NCBI GenBank assembly: GCA_964343305.1
Contig: CAYFJO010000008.1
Coordinates: 1 to 64,000, forward strand
From: CAYFJO01 sp964343305
Lineage (GTDB): Bacteria; Planctomycetota; Planctomycetia; Pirellulales; Pirellulaceae
Length of the DNA: 64,000 nucleotides
Reading direction: 5' to 3'
Positions 39,001-46,426 of the stretch are shown here, piece by piece. The notes beneath the pieces are model-generated. The model was not told where the DNA came from and did not search any database. It worked only from the letters and a program-made list of their open reading frames with translations. Position 1 is the stretch's first letter. Each line of letters opens with the position of its first letter. Both the position numbers and the translations under genes were made by a program.

Positions 39001-39097
39001 CTGGCTCGATTGCGTCTCGCTGTTCTATGGCGTTTACGAGAAAGAAGGCGGCCAGGCACAGCTTCGCGGCGAGGTGGCGAGACCCACGTTGGAATAG
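36068..39097 (+). CDS. Hydrazine-synthase-alpha-like multidomain dihaem cytochrome
   Basis: A 1009-residue exported protein; CGGAGAAGCT precedes the ATG and a signal peptide follows (GILMLAATLLCSTTLA). Residues about 30-170 form an F5/8-type-C (discoidin) domain (YEAYRAMDGDPATMWHTLFG). A helical region (about 190-330) follows, then a TolB-like propeller (LSPDLSYDGKTILFAYVENT, WNDFDPCWLPNGRIAFTSER) resembling the hydrazine synthase alpha middle domain. The C-terminal part has two c-haem sites, CHGCH (841-845) and CVACH (893-897). Known HzsA joins NO-derived hydroxylamine and ammonium in anammox bacteria. HzsA-like proteins of this layout occur in many non-anammox planctomycetes without known function, so I do not infer hydrazine synthesis. 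No hzsB/C gene is nearby. Confidence 0.72.
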   Translation: MKRSDTMKGILMLAATLLCSTTLAKPKVVKVKVTVDSEAPGYEAYRAMDGDPATMWHTLFGPADPKHPHQIAVDLGRVYEVTGLKYLPRQGGGNGTIQNYEVSVSADGKQFGTPVAKGTFVKSTEWNIIQFSAPVKARYVKVRALSEVRGQPWSSIAELQIVSEGVQFRALPQPWFVIPGREGPPQTELERQYVTLLYDIKNRGRMAAYADQVFRRDALILDSDRDPADVVLRRTAALLTDIKRIARAQRVAHRVERDGHVFSTFEKQLAVLQTKAAQIQVADTEARYELFEEVCCLRREIAFSNPLLDFDQILFIKRHRALFNHMCDQYYGMAATPGGGLYMLSEAFGSNPQVRDALADSVALRGRLKGQALSGGSNTPPSVRFDGMGNRHGQDHGGGTFLSPDLSYDGKTILFAYVENTGDTQHRHHTDPSKGHWHEGRCYHIFKVNADGSNLEQLTDGTWNDFDPCWLPNGRIAFTSERRGGYLRCGRVCPTYTLFDMAADGSDITCLSFHETNEWSPSVTNDGRIIWTRWDYVDRHGCTAHMPWITTLDGRDPRAVHGNFAPRHSRPDMEIDVRAIPGSQKFVATAAPHHGQAYGSLVIIDPRIPDDDRMAPVKRITPEVGFPETQGGAQAYGTPWPLSEDYYLCVYDRSVQPGVGRQGRGFSRGDYGIYLVDAFGNKELIYRDPQIASLSPIPLRPRPKPPAPPALAEAARSPTEIDYAKHDPGEGTVTVIDVYDSLTQWPQDTKITALRVLQVLPMTMPSGIHPHETGLRLPSAGDSVVPARYVLGTVPVEEDGSAHFTVPAEREIFFQALDERGLAVQSMRSATYLHRGERLTCHGCHEPQRRAPQKIRQSSLALKRPPSRLKPDVDGSNPFSYPRLVQPVLDRHCVACHAKHPDEASDLSNRIVSMPRGRGKVYASYANLAPKYGFWNYGDGHRTTPGQFGARASKLLELLEKGHYDVKLPPEDLHRITLWLDCVSLFYGVYEKEGGQAQLRGEVARPTLE

Positions 39098-39106
39098 CCA
39101 TCCCGT

Positions 39107-40276
39107 TCATGATGCGACTTCTGTTTGTTGAGACTTGGCGCCACTGAATGCGCTGCTAGCGGCGGACGTGACGGTGCTGAACACGAACAGGACAATTGCG
39201 GCGGCGTTTAATAGGCCACCCCAGCCGTTCAAGTACGGCATCATGCAAGTATCGCCGACGATGCGCAGCACAAGCGAAAGCTGCAGCAGAACCACGTGGG
39301 CATAAAAGCGCCTACGAAATGGAATCGAGATGTTCAACACGGCCGGGAAAATAATCGGTGCGTGGCCGAAAATCATCGCAAACACAAAGCCCAGGAAGAA
39401 GATGTGCAGCACGGAGTCGTACACCGGGCCGTATTTGGGCAGAGGCGAGTGAAACAACAGCCCGAGTCCCGCAATGGCCAGCCACACGTAGCCGGAAAGC
39501 AGACAGGCGGCTGTGAATCGCGGCAAGCCCGGCTGCCGAATCGTACGGCGGGCAATGTCGTTGCGTAGCAGCCAAAACGCCAAAGCGAACATCCCGATGC
39601 CGGCAATTTGTTCGCCGAACTTTTGTTCGAGGGTGCTTACGACCAGGCCGCCCAAGAACGTTGCTGTGGCCGTCAGGAACAGCCGGTGCTGCCAACGGTT
39701 CGGCTGCAGAAACCGGCTCAATTCGAGCCGTTCTGCGACGATCGTCAGCAACAGGAACCCCATCCACCACGGCACAACACGGTGAATCGGCCATCGCTGC
39801 AGCCACAGCAAGTTGCCGACCAGCCACGAGGCGTTTCCGCAGGCCATGACAACCAGGAACGTGGACGGCCAACGCGCGGCAAATGCGACGACCACGCTCA
39901 AAAGGCACACACTGCCGAGCACAAACGCAACGGGCACGGGCTTGCCCAGCACGCCTGCGATCAGCATCAGCCCGCCGGCCGCCGTCAACATGGGGCCGGG
40001 AAACGCCCACCAACGGCCGACCGCGACCGCTCGCTCGACGCCGATCAACGTGCCCAGAAAACCGGACACCATCAGCGGCCCATGAAACGACACCCAATTG
40101 ACGTTGAAAGAGGTGAGCGGCACGGGCGACCACATCAGCCGCACTAGCCCGCCCCAGACGCCCGTAACCAGGAAGAGCATCGCCAGCATCAGCAACGGCG
40201 CACGGCTCAATCGCTGTTTCCAAGAGACACCCGGCTGTATGGCCGGATTTGGCGTTGGCGTGTTTGAGCTGGACAT
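39107..40276 (-). CDS. nnrS: NnrS-family membrane protein
   Basis: A 389-residue integral membrane protein with about 12 hydrophobic segments, starting in my reading at MSSSNTPTPNP (40276); no start has a good ribosome binding site, so an earlier in-frame ATG at 40336 is possible. It carries NnrS signatures: WVSFHGPLMVSGFLGTLIGV near the N-terminus, and DSVLHIFFLGFVFAMIFGHA with PIIFPAVLNI near the C-terminus. NnrS is a haem- and copper-containing protein that protects cells under nitrosative stress. It converges on the HzsA-like gene with a 9-base gap, and the second Rrf2 gene is divergent upstream. Confidence 0.85.
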   Translation of the reverse strand: MSSSNTPTPNPAIQPGVSWKQRLSRAPLLMLAMLFLVTGVWGGLVRLMWSPVPLTSFNVNWVSFHGPLMVSGFLGTLIGVERAVAVGRWWAFPGPMLTAAGGLMLIAGVLGKPVPVAFVLGSVCLLSVVVAFAARWPSTFLVVMACGNASWLVGNLLWLQRWPIHRVVPWWMGFLLLTIVAERLELSRFLQPNRWQHRLFLTATATFLGGLVVSTLEQKFGEQIAGIGMFALAFWLLRNDIARRTIRQPGLPRFTAACLLSGYVWLAIAGLGLLFHSPLPKYGPVYDSVLHIFFLGFVFAMIFGHAPIIFPAVLNISIPFRRRFYAHVVLLQLSLVLRIVGDTCMMPYLNGWGGLLNAAAIVLFVFSTVTSAASSAFSGAKSQQTEVAS

Positions 40277-40492
40277 GCGTTGCGTTGCGATCGCCAGAGT
40301 TTGGCAGCTTTCTATTAACGGGTCCCGTCCATTCATCAGGTTCTGGCTGCCGCTGCACTTTGCTGGCTGACCTTGGCCATTCTGACAGACCGACCATGGT
40401 GGCACCAGTTCTCCATGAGTTTTCAGAATCGCCGTACGCCTGGCCAGTCATGCTCCGCGGATAAACGACGCGGCCTGCCGCCGCAACCAACG

Positions 40493-40543
40493 TGTAGGAC
40501 GGATTTCCAATCCATCCCAGACGGTTTGAAAAACCGTCCCACA
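40493..40543. repeat. REP-like hairpin (TGTAGGACGGA family)
   Basis: TGTAGGACGGATTTCCAATC faces GACGGTTTGAAAAACCGTCC. It is the same family as the hairpin at 35936, and both flank the HzsA-like/NnrS pair. Confidence 0.75.
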
Positions 40544-40603
40544 GAAATGCGCGCAAGATAACAAGAAACGAACTCACATCCTATTAGTGTGTTGGCCCGA
40601 ACC

Positions 40604-40637
40604 AGACTTCCGAAGTTTTCCGAAACTTCGGAAGTCT
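40604..40637. repeat. Perfect 15-bp stem hairpin
   Basis: AGACTTCCGAAGTTT and AAACTTCGGAAGTCT are exact complements around a TCCG loop. It lies 122 bases upstream of the second Rrf2 start. It could be a second family of dispersed palindromes, or a terminator for neither gene. The gap 40277-40758 holds no other feature besides the REP-like hairpin. Confidence 0.75.
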
Positions 40638-40758
40638 ACAACTCAAAAATAGCACACTACCCCATTCGGCTCCCCCTGTTGACTCAAACGACATGTGTAA
40701 CGTAAAATACACAACTATCAAACTCGTCTTTATGTACTTTTCGTGCAAGGGGTCCGTC

Positions 40759-41238
40759 ATGGCGATTGGTCAGATATTTTCGCAGCGATTCAGCTATGGA
40801 CTACATGCATTGGCGTATGTCGCAACCAAACCGGCTGGTGAATTGACAACACTGCCGGAACTGGCCGACTGGTTCTCCACAGTTTGGCCAAGTGCTTCGC
40901 AAAGCTATTTATCGAATGTTGTGCAACGAATGGCACGCGGGCGACTGCTTCGGAGCCACCGCGGTATCACGGGTGGATATTCCATTGGAAGAGCTGCCAC
41001 GCAGATCACAATCCGTGACTTGGTCGAACTGCTCGAAGGAATTGACCTAGATGGATGCAGCTTGTCGTTGGGCGACGAATGCCCCGTTTTGGGGCGCTGC
41101 ACAATCCAGCGTACGCTGACGAGCCTGGAAGAAGGGTTCCTTGAATCCTTAGAAAGCGTGACGATTGCCCAACTGGCAGAAGACATTGTCACGACTCCGG
41201 CGAAGAGGAAGCGTAGCTCAAAAAAGGTTCGCGCTTAA
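40759..41238 (+). CDS. Rrf2-family regulator with a three-cysteine [Fe-S] motif
   Basis: A 159-residue protein; the ATG at 40759 follows AAGGGG, and the frame upstream to 40693 is not family-like. The winged-helix region includes SQRFSYGLHALAYVA and SQSYLSNVVQRMARGRLL. Cys100, Cys108 and Cys114 (CSLSLGDECPVLGRC) form the C-x7-C-x5-C pattern used by NsrR/IscR-type proteins to bind an iron-sulfur cluster, so NO or redox sensing is likely. The C-terminus is basic (KRKRSSKKVRA). It is divergent from nnrS and converges on the Cys-rich gene at 41291. Confidence 0.87.
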   Translation: MAIGQIFSQRFSYGLHALAYVATKPAGELTTLPELADWFSTVWPSASQSYLSNVVQRMARGRLLRSHRGITGGYSIGRAATQITIRDLVELLEGIDLDGCSLSLGDECPVLGRCTIQRTLTSLEEGFLESLESVTIAQLAEDIVTTPAKRKRSSKKVRA

Positions 41239-41290
41239 CCGTATCGGCACACGACATATCTGCCTCGCCGTTGTTCGCACCAAACGGGCA

Positions 41291-41971
41291 TCACTCTTCT
41301 TCTTCCGAATTCTTGTGCCCCTTGGCTCGCTTGCTGACTGCCTTACGGAACTCTGCCAGATACTTGCCCGGAGTCCGATTGAAACGCACGATCTGGTCTA
41401 AGTCGGCCAGGCGTATCAGCAGGTTGGCCACGACGTGATCGGTGCTGTCTTTGCCAAGGGGCGTTCCGCTCACGATGCACTCGGTGAGCGGATAGTTGGG
41501 GCTCTGTTTTTCGATCACGGCAAAATCGAGTTTGCCAAAAAACTCTGCTGGCGCCTTTTCCAGCTTTGCCTGGCATTCGCCGCTACAAAGGCGAAAAAGG
41601 CGGTTGCGGAAAACATAGTTGAACGAGTTTGCGCCCAGCGGTTTGCCGTCCACGATGCACGTGGTCAATGGGTAATGTGGCAGTTGTTGGCGAATGATCA
41701 CCTCATCGATCTTGCTGGTCCATCCGAAACTGTCTGTTAAGAACTGATCCACACAATCCGAGCAGCAGACGCGAACTTCCCGTCCTTCCACCATGATCAC
41801 CTTGGCGTCTTTATCCAGTGGCGTATCCGGCACAAGGATACAGTACGGCAGCGGGGACGGGTCACCGACGCCGAGATCCACAGGTTCCACACCTGAAGCC
41901 GACGTGGCCGTGGCTGTTAGAATCGCGGCAGCGATCCAATGACGACGAAGAGTAGAGTTTGTGTTTTGCAT
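41291..41971 (-). CDS. Exported Cys-rich protein with three TRASH/YHS-like metal-binding units
   Basis: A 226-residue protein with a signal peptide (RRHWIAAAILTATATSASG). It has three related modules, each opening with a Cys-Ile-(Leu/Val) motif before a Pro-Leu pair: YCILVPDTPLDKDAK, TTCIVDGKPLGANSF and TECIVSGTPLGKDST. The first two also contain a CxxxC/CCxxC partner (VCCSDCVDQF, LCSGECQAKL), while the third lacks the second cysteine pair. This resembles heavy-metal-binding TRASH/YHS-like domains, which bind Cu, Zn or Fe. It ends in an acidic Glu run. It stands between the Rrf2 gene and the haloperoxidase region; the function is unknown. Confidence 0.6.
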   Translation of the reverse strand: MQNTNSTLRRHWIAAAILTATATSASGVEPVDLGVGDPSPLPYCILVPDTPLDKDAKVIMVEGREVRVCCSDCVDQFLTDSFGWTSKIDEVIIRQQLPHYPLTTCIVDGKPLGANSFNYVFRNRLFRLCSGECQAKLEKAPAEFFGKLDFAVIEKQSPNYPLTECIVSGTPLGKDSTDHVVANLLIRLADLDQIVRFNRTPGKYLAEFRKAVSKRAKGHKNSEEEE

Positions 41972-42215
41972 TTCCTGGCAGGTTGGGTGGGAAGGAAAAA
42001 CCGCTGATAGGTTTTATGTCCTTCGCAAAGGAATGGCTGACGGCTCGCCGGGCCACGTCACGGATTCGCCGGACGAACATCAACCCGAGCAATCAATGGA
42101 AATAGAGTCCGATGAAGCCATCGTGACGGTTCATCACAGCTTCGCGAACAACGTTAGTTCTTAGGTGGGATAGTGGGGGGTGAGTGTAACAAGTTGCCTG
42201 TGGCAGTCAGCCGGA

Positions 42216-42243
42216 AACTATATAAACTCTGTGTAGTTTAATC
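42216..42243. promoter_or_regulatory. AT-rich dyad (AAACTA-N13-TAGTTT)
   Basis: GAAACTATATAAACTCTGTG followed by TAGTTTA forms a dyad with 6-bp half sites. It lies 245 bases upstream of the Cys-rich gene and shares ACTATATAAA with the elements at 15128 and 33876. Confidence 0.4.
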
Positions 42244-42340
42244 AGTACTTCTAAGAACCGCAAGCATCTTGAACGCCTGCGCACACCTGGTGACGGAGCA
42301 ACAGCGACGCGTAGAGCCTTGCGGTATTGATTCGATGAAA

Positions 42341-42400
42341 CGCCAGGTCCACGCGTAAGCCCGTCGACTAAAACTACTTACGCGTCCCAGGAACCTGGCG
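42341..42400. repeat. Long imperfect stem-loop
   Basis: CGCCAGGTCCACGCGTAAG at 42341-42359 pairs with CTTACGCGTCCC...ACCTGGCG ending at 42400; the loop is about 17 bases. No gene is seen in the 575-base gap 41972-42546, so this could be a REP-like element or part of a small RNA. Confidence 0.5.
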
Positions 42401-42499
42401 CGAAGCTGCTGCCCGAAGAACCGCATTTCTTACCTAACCGGTATTTTTTGCTTTACCGGCGTCACCAGTACTTCCGATATATCTCTACGGACAAAACAT

Positions 42500-42526
42500 A
42501 TTAGAACCGGTCTAGTTTATTAACGT
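42500..42526. promoter_or_regulatory. AT-rich element next to the haloperoxidase start
   Basis: TTAGAACCGGTCTAGTTTAT lies about 20 bases upstream of the haloperoxidase start. It shares CTAGTTTA with the elements at 20567 and 54098. Confidence 0.35.
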
Positions 42527-42546
42527 TTGTGAGTAGTGTCGGCTTG

Positions 42547-43968
42547 ATGATTTATCTTGAGAACGAGCATTTCGGGAAACTCTCCCGTCGTTCCTTTGCC
42601 GCGGGGACGTTGGCCGCCGCCCTTGGGGGGCTTGCGGGGGGGTGCGCCGCACCCTTGGGCTCGCGGCGATCCTATCTCAACGACCTCGTGACCACGGAGC
42701 ACGTTCTGGAGCCGGACGCATTCTGGACGGACGTGATGTTTCAAGGGGTTCGTGACCAGAAGCTGGGGCCGCCGTTGGCGGCCCGCGTTTACGCGTTTGG
42801 CCATTTGGCGGGATTTCTCGCGGTCAACGGCATCGAGGGCGGCTACGCCAGTCCGTATCCGGAGATCGGGACGGCACCGGCGGGCGCATCGTCGCGAGCG
42901 GCTTACGCGGCTGCGGTGACGATGGCCGCATCGGAGGCCCTGCAAACGCCACTGGTCTTCGACCGGATGCGCTATTTGAACCAGCTTTCCGAGCCGGGGG
43001 AAGCCATCGAGAAGGGGGTCCGCTGGGGCAAGGCGGTGGGACGTGTTGTCCAGCGGAGGAGGACCATCGACGGGGGACATCCTGAGAAGGCGAACCCCTA
43101 TCTTGATCCGAACTACACGCCGCGGCGCACCGTGGACAGTTGGTCGCTGACCCTTCCTTACTTCCGGCCGGGGGTGGGACCGCGGGTCCCCAGTTATGAG
43201 CGCGGTGTGCTGCCCAACCTGGGGAACATGCGGCCATTTTCATTCACCTGCAAGCACCAGTTTCAAACCCCTCCGTTTCCCGACGTGAAATCACAGCAGT
43301 TCGCCGATGAATTTGCCGAGGTTTACACATTGGGGGCATGGAACAGCGCGGTCCGGTCCGAGGACCAGACGCAGATCGCCTTTTTCTGGGAGGATGGCCC
43401 GCGGGGCGCGACCGTCCCGGCGGTGTGGCTGTCGCTGGGGCTGCGCCTCATGAAAGAGCGGGGGAGTTATTCGCTCCTGGAACGATCCCGACTGCTGGCG
43501 CTGCTGAGCGTGGCCATGTGTGACGGCGGTGTCGCGGCTTGGCATTCCAAGTATGACCTGGACATCCTTCGTCCGGAAACGGCGATCCGATACTCGGCAG
43601 CCGCTTTCTGCAATCCCGATCCGCGGGTCAAAGTGGATCGTCATTGGCGGACTCTGATTGTCACTCCACCGTTTCCGTCCTACGTGTCAGGACACTCAAC
43701 TTTCGGAGGGGCAGGTGCAGAGATGCTCAAGCTGTGGTTTGGGACGGATCATGCGGTATTCACTCTGAAGCCCCTGGACGTGGTCAACTGGCCGACGCGC
43801 CTCGTCGGCGTCAGCCGGAGCTTCACCAGCTTCACCCAGGCCGCCGAGGAGAATGGCTGGAGCCGAATTTACGGCGGCGTACACTGGTGGTCGGACCACC
43901 GGGAAGGCGACGCCAAAGGACGGGCCATCGCCCGCCATGTGTTCCAGAACTATCTTCCCATGGTCTGA
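42547..43968 (+). CDS. Vanadium-dependent haloperoxidase/PAP2-family protein
   Basis: A 473-residue protein; an upstream GTG (42529) is also possible. A twin-arginine signal ending in a lipobox is visible (LSRRSFAAGTLAAALGGLAGGC). The vanadate-site motifs are complete: KYDLDILRPETA (Lys, Arg-Pro), PSYVSGHSTFGGAG (Pro-Ser...Gly-His-Ser) and SRIYGGVHWWSDH (Ser-Arg...Gly-x-His). Such enzymes oxidise halides with H2O2, or act as acid phosphatases in the PAP2 group. It forms a pair with the outer-membrane-type gene 11 bases downstream. The pair reads with long runs of G and C and may differ in codon use from its neighbours, so transfer is possible. Confidence 0.88.
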   Translation: MIYLENEHFGKLSRRSFAAGTLAAALGGLAGGCAAPLGSRRSYLNDLVTTEHVLEPDAFWTDVMFQGVRDQKLGPPLAARVYAFGHLAGFLAVNGIEGGYASPYPEIGTAPAGASSRAAYAAAVTMAASEALQTPLVFDRMRYLNQLSEPGEAIEKGVRWGKAVGRVVQRRRTIDGGHPEKANPYLDPNYTPRRTVDSWSLTLPYFRPGVGPRVPSYERGVLPNLGNMRPFSFTCKHQFQTPPFPDVKSQQFADEFAEVYTLGAWNSAVRSEDQTQIAFFWEDGPRGATVPAVWLSLGLRLMKERGSYSLLERSRLLALLSVAMCDGGVAAWHSKYDLDILRPETAIRYSAAAFCNPDPRVKVDRHWRTLIVTPPFPSYVSGHSTFGGAGAEMLKLWFGTDHAVFTLKPLDVVNWPTRLVGVSRSFTSFTQAAEENGWSRIYGGVHWWSDHREGDAKGRAIARHVFQNYLPMV

Positions 43969-43979
43969 AACCGGGTTTC

Positions 43980-45233
43980 ATGATGCGTCTCATCTTTCTT
44001 TCAGAATGCCCGATCTTGGCGGTGTCAGCTTTTCTGATTTGGTGGCTTTCGGTTCCGGCTGGGGCGCAGCAAATCCCGGACCTGCCCCAGACCATGGCTG
44101 ATGACTCGGATGCGGACTTGGAGATGCTGCCCGAATTCTTTTATGAGGAGCGGCGCGTCTCCGACTTGGAGATGCTGCCCGAATTCTCTTATGAGGAGCG
44201 GCGCGTCCCCGACTTGGAGATGCTGCCTGAATTCTTTTATGAGGAGCGGTACGTCTCCGAAATCGATCAAAGGGTCGGGCCCAAGACCTTTTTTCAAAAG
44301 TCCCTGGCCCACGATATTTACGATCATACCCTGGAGTTCACCGGCATCACCGTTCTGGGCACGCAGTATCTGTTCGACTCGGATACGCCGGGCACCAATC
44401 CAGAGGAAGCGGAATTCATTTATTCCGGGATATACAACGCGACCTTGGCGCGCAAGCTGCCCAACGCCCTGACCTATGGGGTCAACGGCCGCCTCGTGAC
44501 GCGCGATCCCCGGGTTGGCGATCCCACCACGAAACTGGACAAGCGGACGGAGGGCCGTTTCGACGTCTACCTGCGTGGCATTTGGGGCCAGTTGTCCTAC
44601 GGTGATTTCGATGTGCGGGACATGCTCTTGATCTCCGGCCGCGAGAGCCTCGTCGGCGAGGCCAATCTGGTTTTTGCCGGCTACCTGAGCCCGTCACTGG
44701 AGCGGGCCTTTCGTTATCGGGCGCGCTACAGCAGTTGGTTGGTGGACACGGCCGTGGATGAGAACGCCGAGAACTGGGATGTGGCCCTGCAGCATCGCAC
44801 CAAGATTGGGACTGTTGAGAAGGCCTTTTCGCTGAACTACGGTGGCGGCGAGCTGAGGGGCTCCTACGGTCGTCATGCCTTGAGCACGGGGTGCCAACTG
44901 CTTTACGGAAGCTGGGACCTCACCTTGGGTTTAACGTGGGAACAACTCGATCCACGCAGCGGCTCCGAGACGTTTGACCGGCTGGCGGCAAGCCTGGGGA
45001 CGGGATGGAAAAGGCAGCGCGTCAGCTTGGGAGGGGGCGTGCTGTTGGATATCGTGGATGACGGCGATTTGGGAGTGTTGACAACGGTGGGGCTGCGTTA
45101 CGACTTTTCCCGAGGTCTCAGTTTCAACGCCGGATACATCTACGCCGACACCAAGGGCGTCGACCCCGACGGCAGGCCGCTAACGGTGGCGTCTCTTTCC
45201 GGGATCCGCCTTTCCTTCGCCTACGGATTTTGA
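43980..45233 (+). CDS. Outer-membrane beta-barrel-type protein with three 16-residue repeats
   Basis: A 417-residue protein starting MMRLIFLSECPILAVSAFLI (ATG at 43980 or 43983); the upstream open frame is a shadow of the haloperoxidase gene. After the signal (ending GAQQ), residues about 46-93 are three tandem copies of DLEMLPEF(F/S)YEERRV(S/P). The remainder shows alternating beta-strand character (FRYRARYSSWLVDTAVDENA, LGLTWEQLDPRSGSETFDRL) and ends in SGIRLSFAYGF, with a terminal Phe as in outer-membrane barrels. Its function is unknown; coupling to the haloperoxidase suggests an envelope role. Confidence 0.65.
   Translation: MMRLIFLSECPILAVSAFLIWWLSVPAGAQQIPDLPQTMADDSDADLEMLPEFFYEERRVSDLEMLPEFSYEERRVPDLEMLPEFFYEERYVSEIDQRVGPKTFFQKSLAHDIYDHTLEFTGITVLGTQYLFDSDTPGTNPEEAEFIYSGIYNATLARKLPNALTYGVNGRLVTRDPRVGDPTTKLDKRTEGRFDVYLRGIWGQLSYGDFDVRDMLLISGRESLVGEANLVFAGYLSPSLERAFRYRARYSSWLVDTAVDENAENWDVALQHRTKIGTVEKAFSLNYGGGELRGSYGRHALSTGCQLLYGSWDLTLGLTWEQLDPRSGSETFDRLAASLGTGWKRQRVSLGGGVLLDIVDDGDLGVLTTVGLRYDFSRGLSFNAGYIYADTKGVDPDGRPLTVASLSGIRLSFAYGF
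44115..44258 (+). repeat. Three tandem 48-bp repeats inside the gene
   Basis: Copies at 44115-44162, 44163-44210 and 44211-44258 differ by few bases and keep the frame, encoding DLEMLPEF-YEERR-type units. Recent expansion by slippage is likely. Confidence 0.9.
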
Positions 45234-45453
45234 CCTCCCCGCAAGCACCGCGCCGCTTCGCCTTTCCACTAGTCATTGGTGGGAGTAGTGTTGCACCGAA
45301 GGCTCCGACGGTCCCGTTGTCGGTAGCCGCCGCTTGGGTTGCTTCGGGCTGAAAATCCCAAACGTATTGCGACAGTTTCTTTTTTTTAGTTTTTGAATTT
45401 GGCTTTTGAGGTTTGTTTGATATTTGATGCTTGTTATTTGGAACTTTTTGGTG

Positions 45454-45503
45454 TCAGCTGCTCTTCATCTCCAAGCCCTCGACGTGGTTCTGCCCGGCTT
45501 CCA
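45454..45503 (-). pseudogene. Remnant of the 3' end of the copper lipoprotein gene
   Basis: Read on the minus strand it encodes EAGQNHVEGLEMKSS and a TGA, close to the C-terminus of the intact gene at 46427-47245 (AAGQTHVEDLEMKSR). About 41 of 44 bases match. No further open frame is attached, so it is a fragment. The gap 45234-45586 holds nothing else I recognise. Confidence 0.65.
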
Positions 45504-45586
45504 CATGCACAGTTCTACCCGTAAAGTTAAGGATATATCTGGTGGTGTATGCCGATAGCTTGAGGACCCAAAAGGAGCGAATAAGC

Positions 45587-46324
45587 ATGTCCAGTCAAGA
45601 ACTGAAGGAAACCGTTGGGCAGTTGGTTGCCCAGCGACCGGGACTCTCTCGCGTGTTTGGAGAGTTGGGGGTTGATTTTTGTTGCGGCGGGAATCGCACG
45701 TTGCAGGACGTCTGTGGAGAAATGGGCCTCGACGCGGAAGCAGTTGTGGAAAAACTGCGGGCGGCCTCGAGCGAAAAACCCGAAGGGCCCAACTGCCTTG
45801 AAATCTCGCTCACGGAGCTGTGCGACCACATCGAGCAAACTCATCATGCCTTCTTGCGAACCGAGTTACCCCGCCTGACCGAGATGGCCGACAAGGTGGC
45901 CAACGTGCATGGCGAACGGGTGCCGAAACTGCACGACGTGCGACAAGTATTCGCTGGCCTCCGCGCGGAGTTGGAACCGCACATGATGAAAGAAGAGCAG
46001 GTCCTGTTCCCCGCGATTCGGCAAATGGAAAAATCTTCGGTGCCGATACAGCATCCGTTTGGCAGCGTCGGCAATCCGATTCACTGCATGTTGGGGGAAC
46101 ACGACATTGCCGGAAACGCCTTGAGCACGTTGCGGGAGTTAACGGCCGGTTACCAACCACCACAGGATGCATGCAACACGTATCGCGCCTTGTTCGATGG
46201 TTTGCATGAATTGGAAACCGACATGCACCAGCACATTCACAAAGAGAACAATATCCTGTTTCCGCGCGCCATCGAGTACGAGTCCCAACTGGGCGGCGCG
46301 ACCGCCACGCGCGGGACTCAGTAG
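45587..46324 (+). CDS. ric: RIC/ScdA-type iron-sulfur cluster repair haemerythrin-like protein
   Basis: A 245-residue protein; AAAGGAGCG precedes the ATG at 45587. The N-terminal ScdA_N domain has the double cysteine DFCCGGNRTLQDV (about 27-37), and the C-terminal haemerythrin-like domain holds the di-iron ligands in EQTHHAFL, LEPHMMKEEQVLFP, MLGEHDIAGN and MHQHIHKENNILFP. RIC (YtfE/ScdA/DnrN) proteins repair iron-sulfur clusters after NO and oxidative damage. It converges on the copper-lipoprotein operon and is flanked by duplicated pieces of that gene and of the crp gene. Confidence 0.92.
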   Translation: MSSQELKETVGQLVAQRPGLSRVFGELGVDFCCGGNRTLQDVCGEMGLDAEAVVEKLRAASSEKPEGPNCLEISLTELCDHIEQTHHAFLRTELPRLTEMADKVANVHGERVPKLHDVRQVFAGLRAELEPHMMKEEQVLFPAIRQMEKSSVPIQHPFGSVGNPIHCMLGEHDIAGNALSTLRELTAGYQPPQDACNTYRALFDGLHELETDMHQHIHKENNILFPRAIEYESQLGGATATRGTQ

Positions 46325-46349
46325 TTGAACCCGTATCAACCGTCGAGCG

Positions 46350-46401
46350 CTAGATCAAGGTTTTGCGAGAACGTCTTCCAGAAGATACGGATCCAGAATG
46401 G
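46350..46401 (-). pseudogene. Remnant of the 3' end of a Crp/Fnr regulator gene
   Basis: On the minus strand it encodes TILDPYLLEDVLAKP and a stop, matching the C-terminus of the intact regulator at 53338-54036 (TILDPDLLEHAIAEP). The 52-base segments 46350-46401 and 53334-53385 agree at about 46 positions. Only the last about 15 codons remain; the copper lipoprotein gene abuts it. Confidence 0.65.
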
Positions 46402-46426
46402 TATCGCCATCGTGGTGCTCGCCATT

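Noticed and set aside
36068..39097. Claim of anammox hydrazine synthesis
   Set aside because: Only an HzsA-like protein is seen; hzsB/C and hydrazine dehydrogenase are absent from the window, and such proteins occur in non-anammox planctomycetes.
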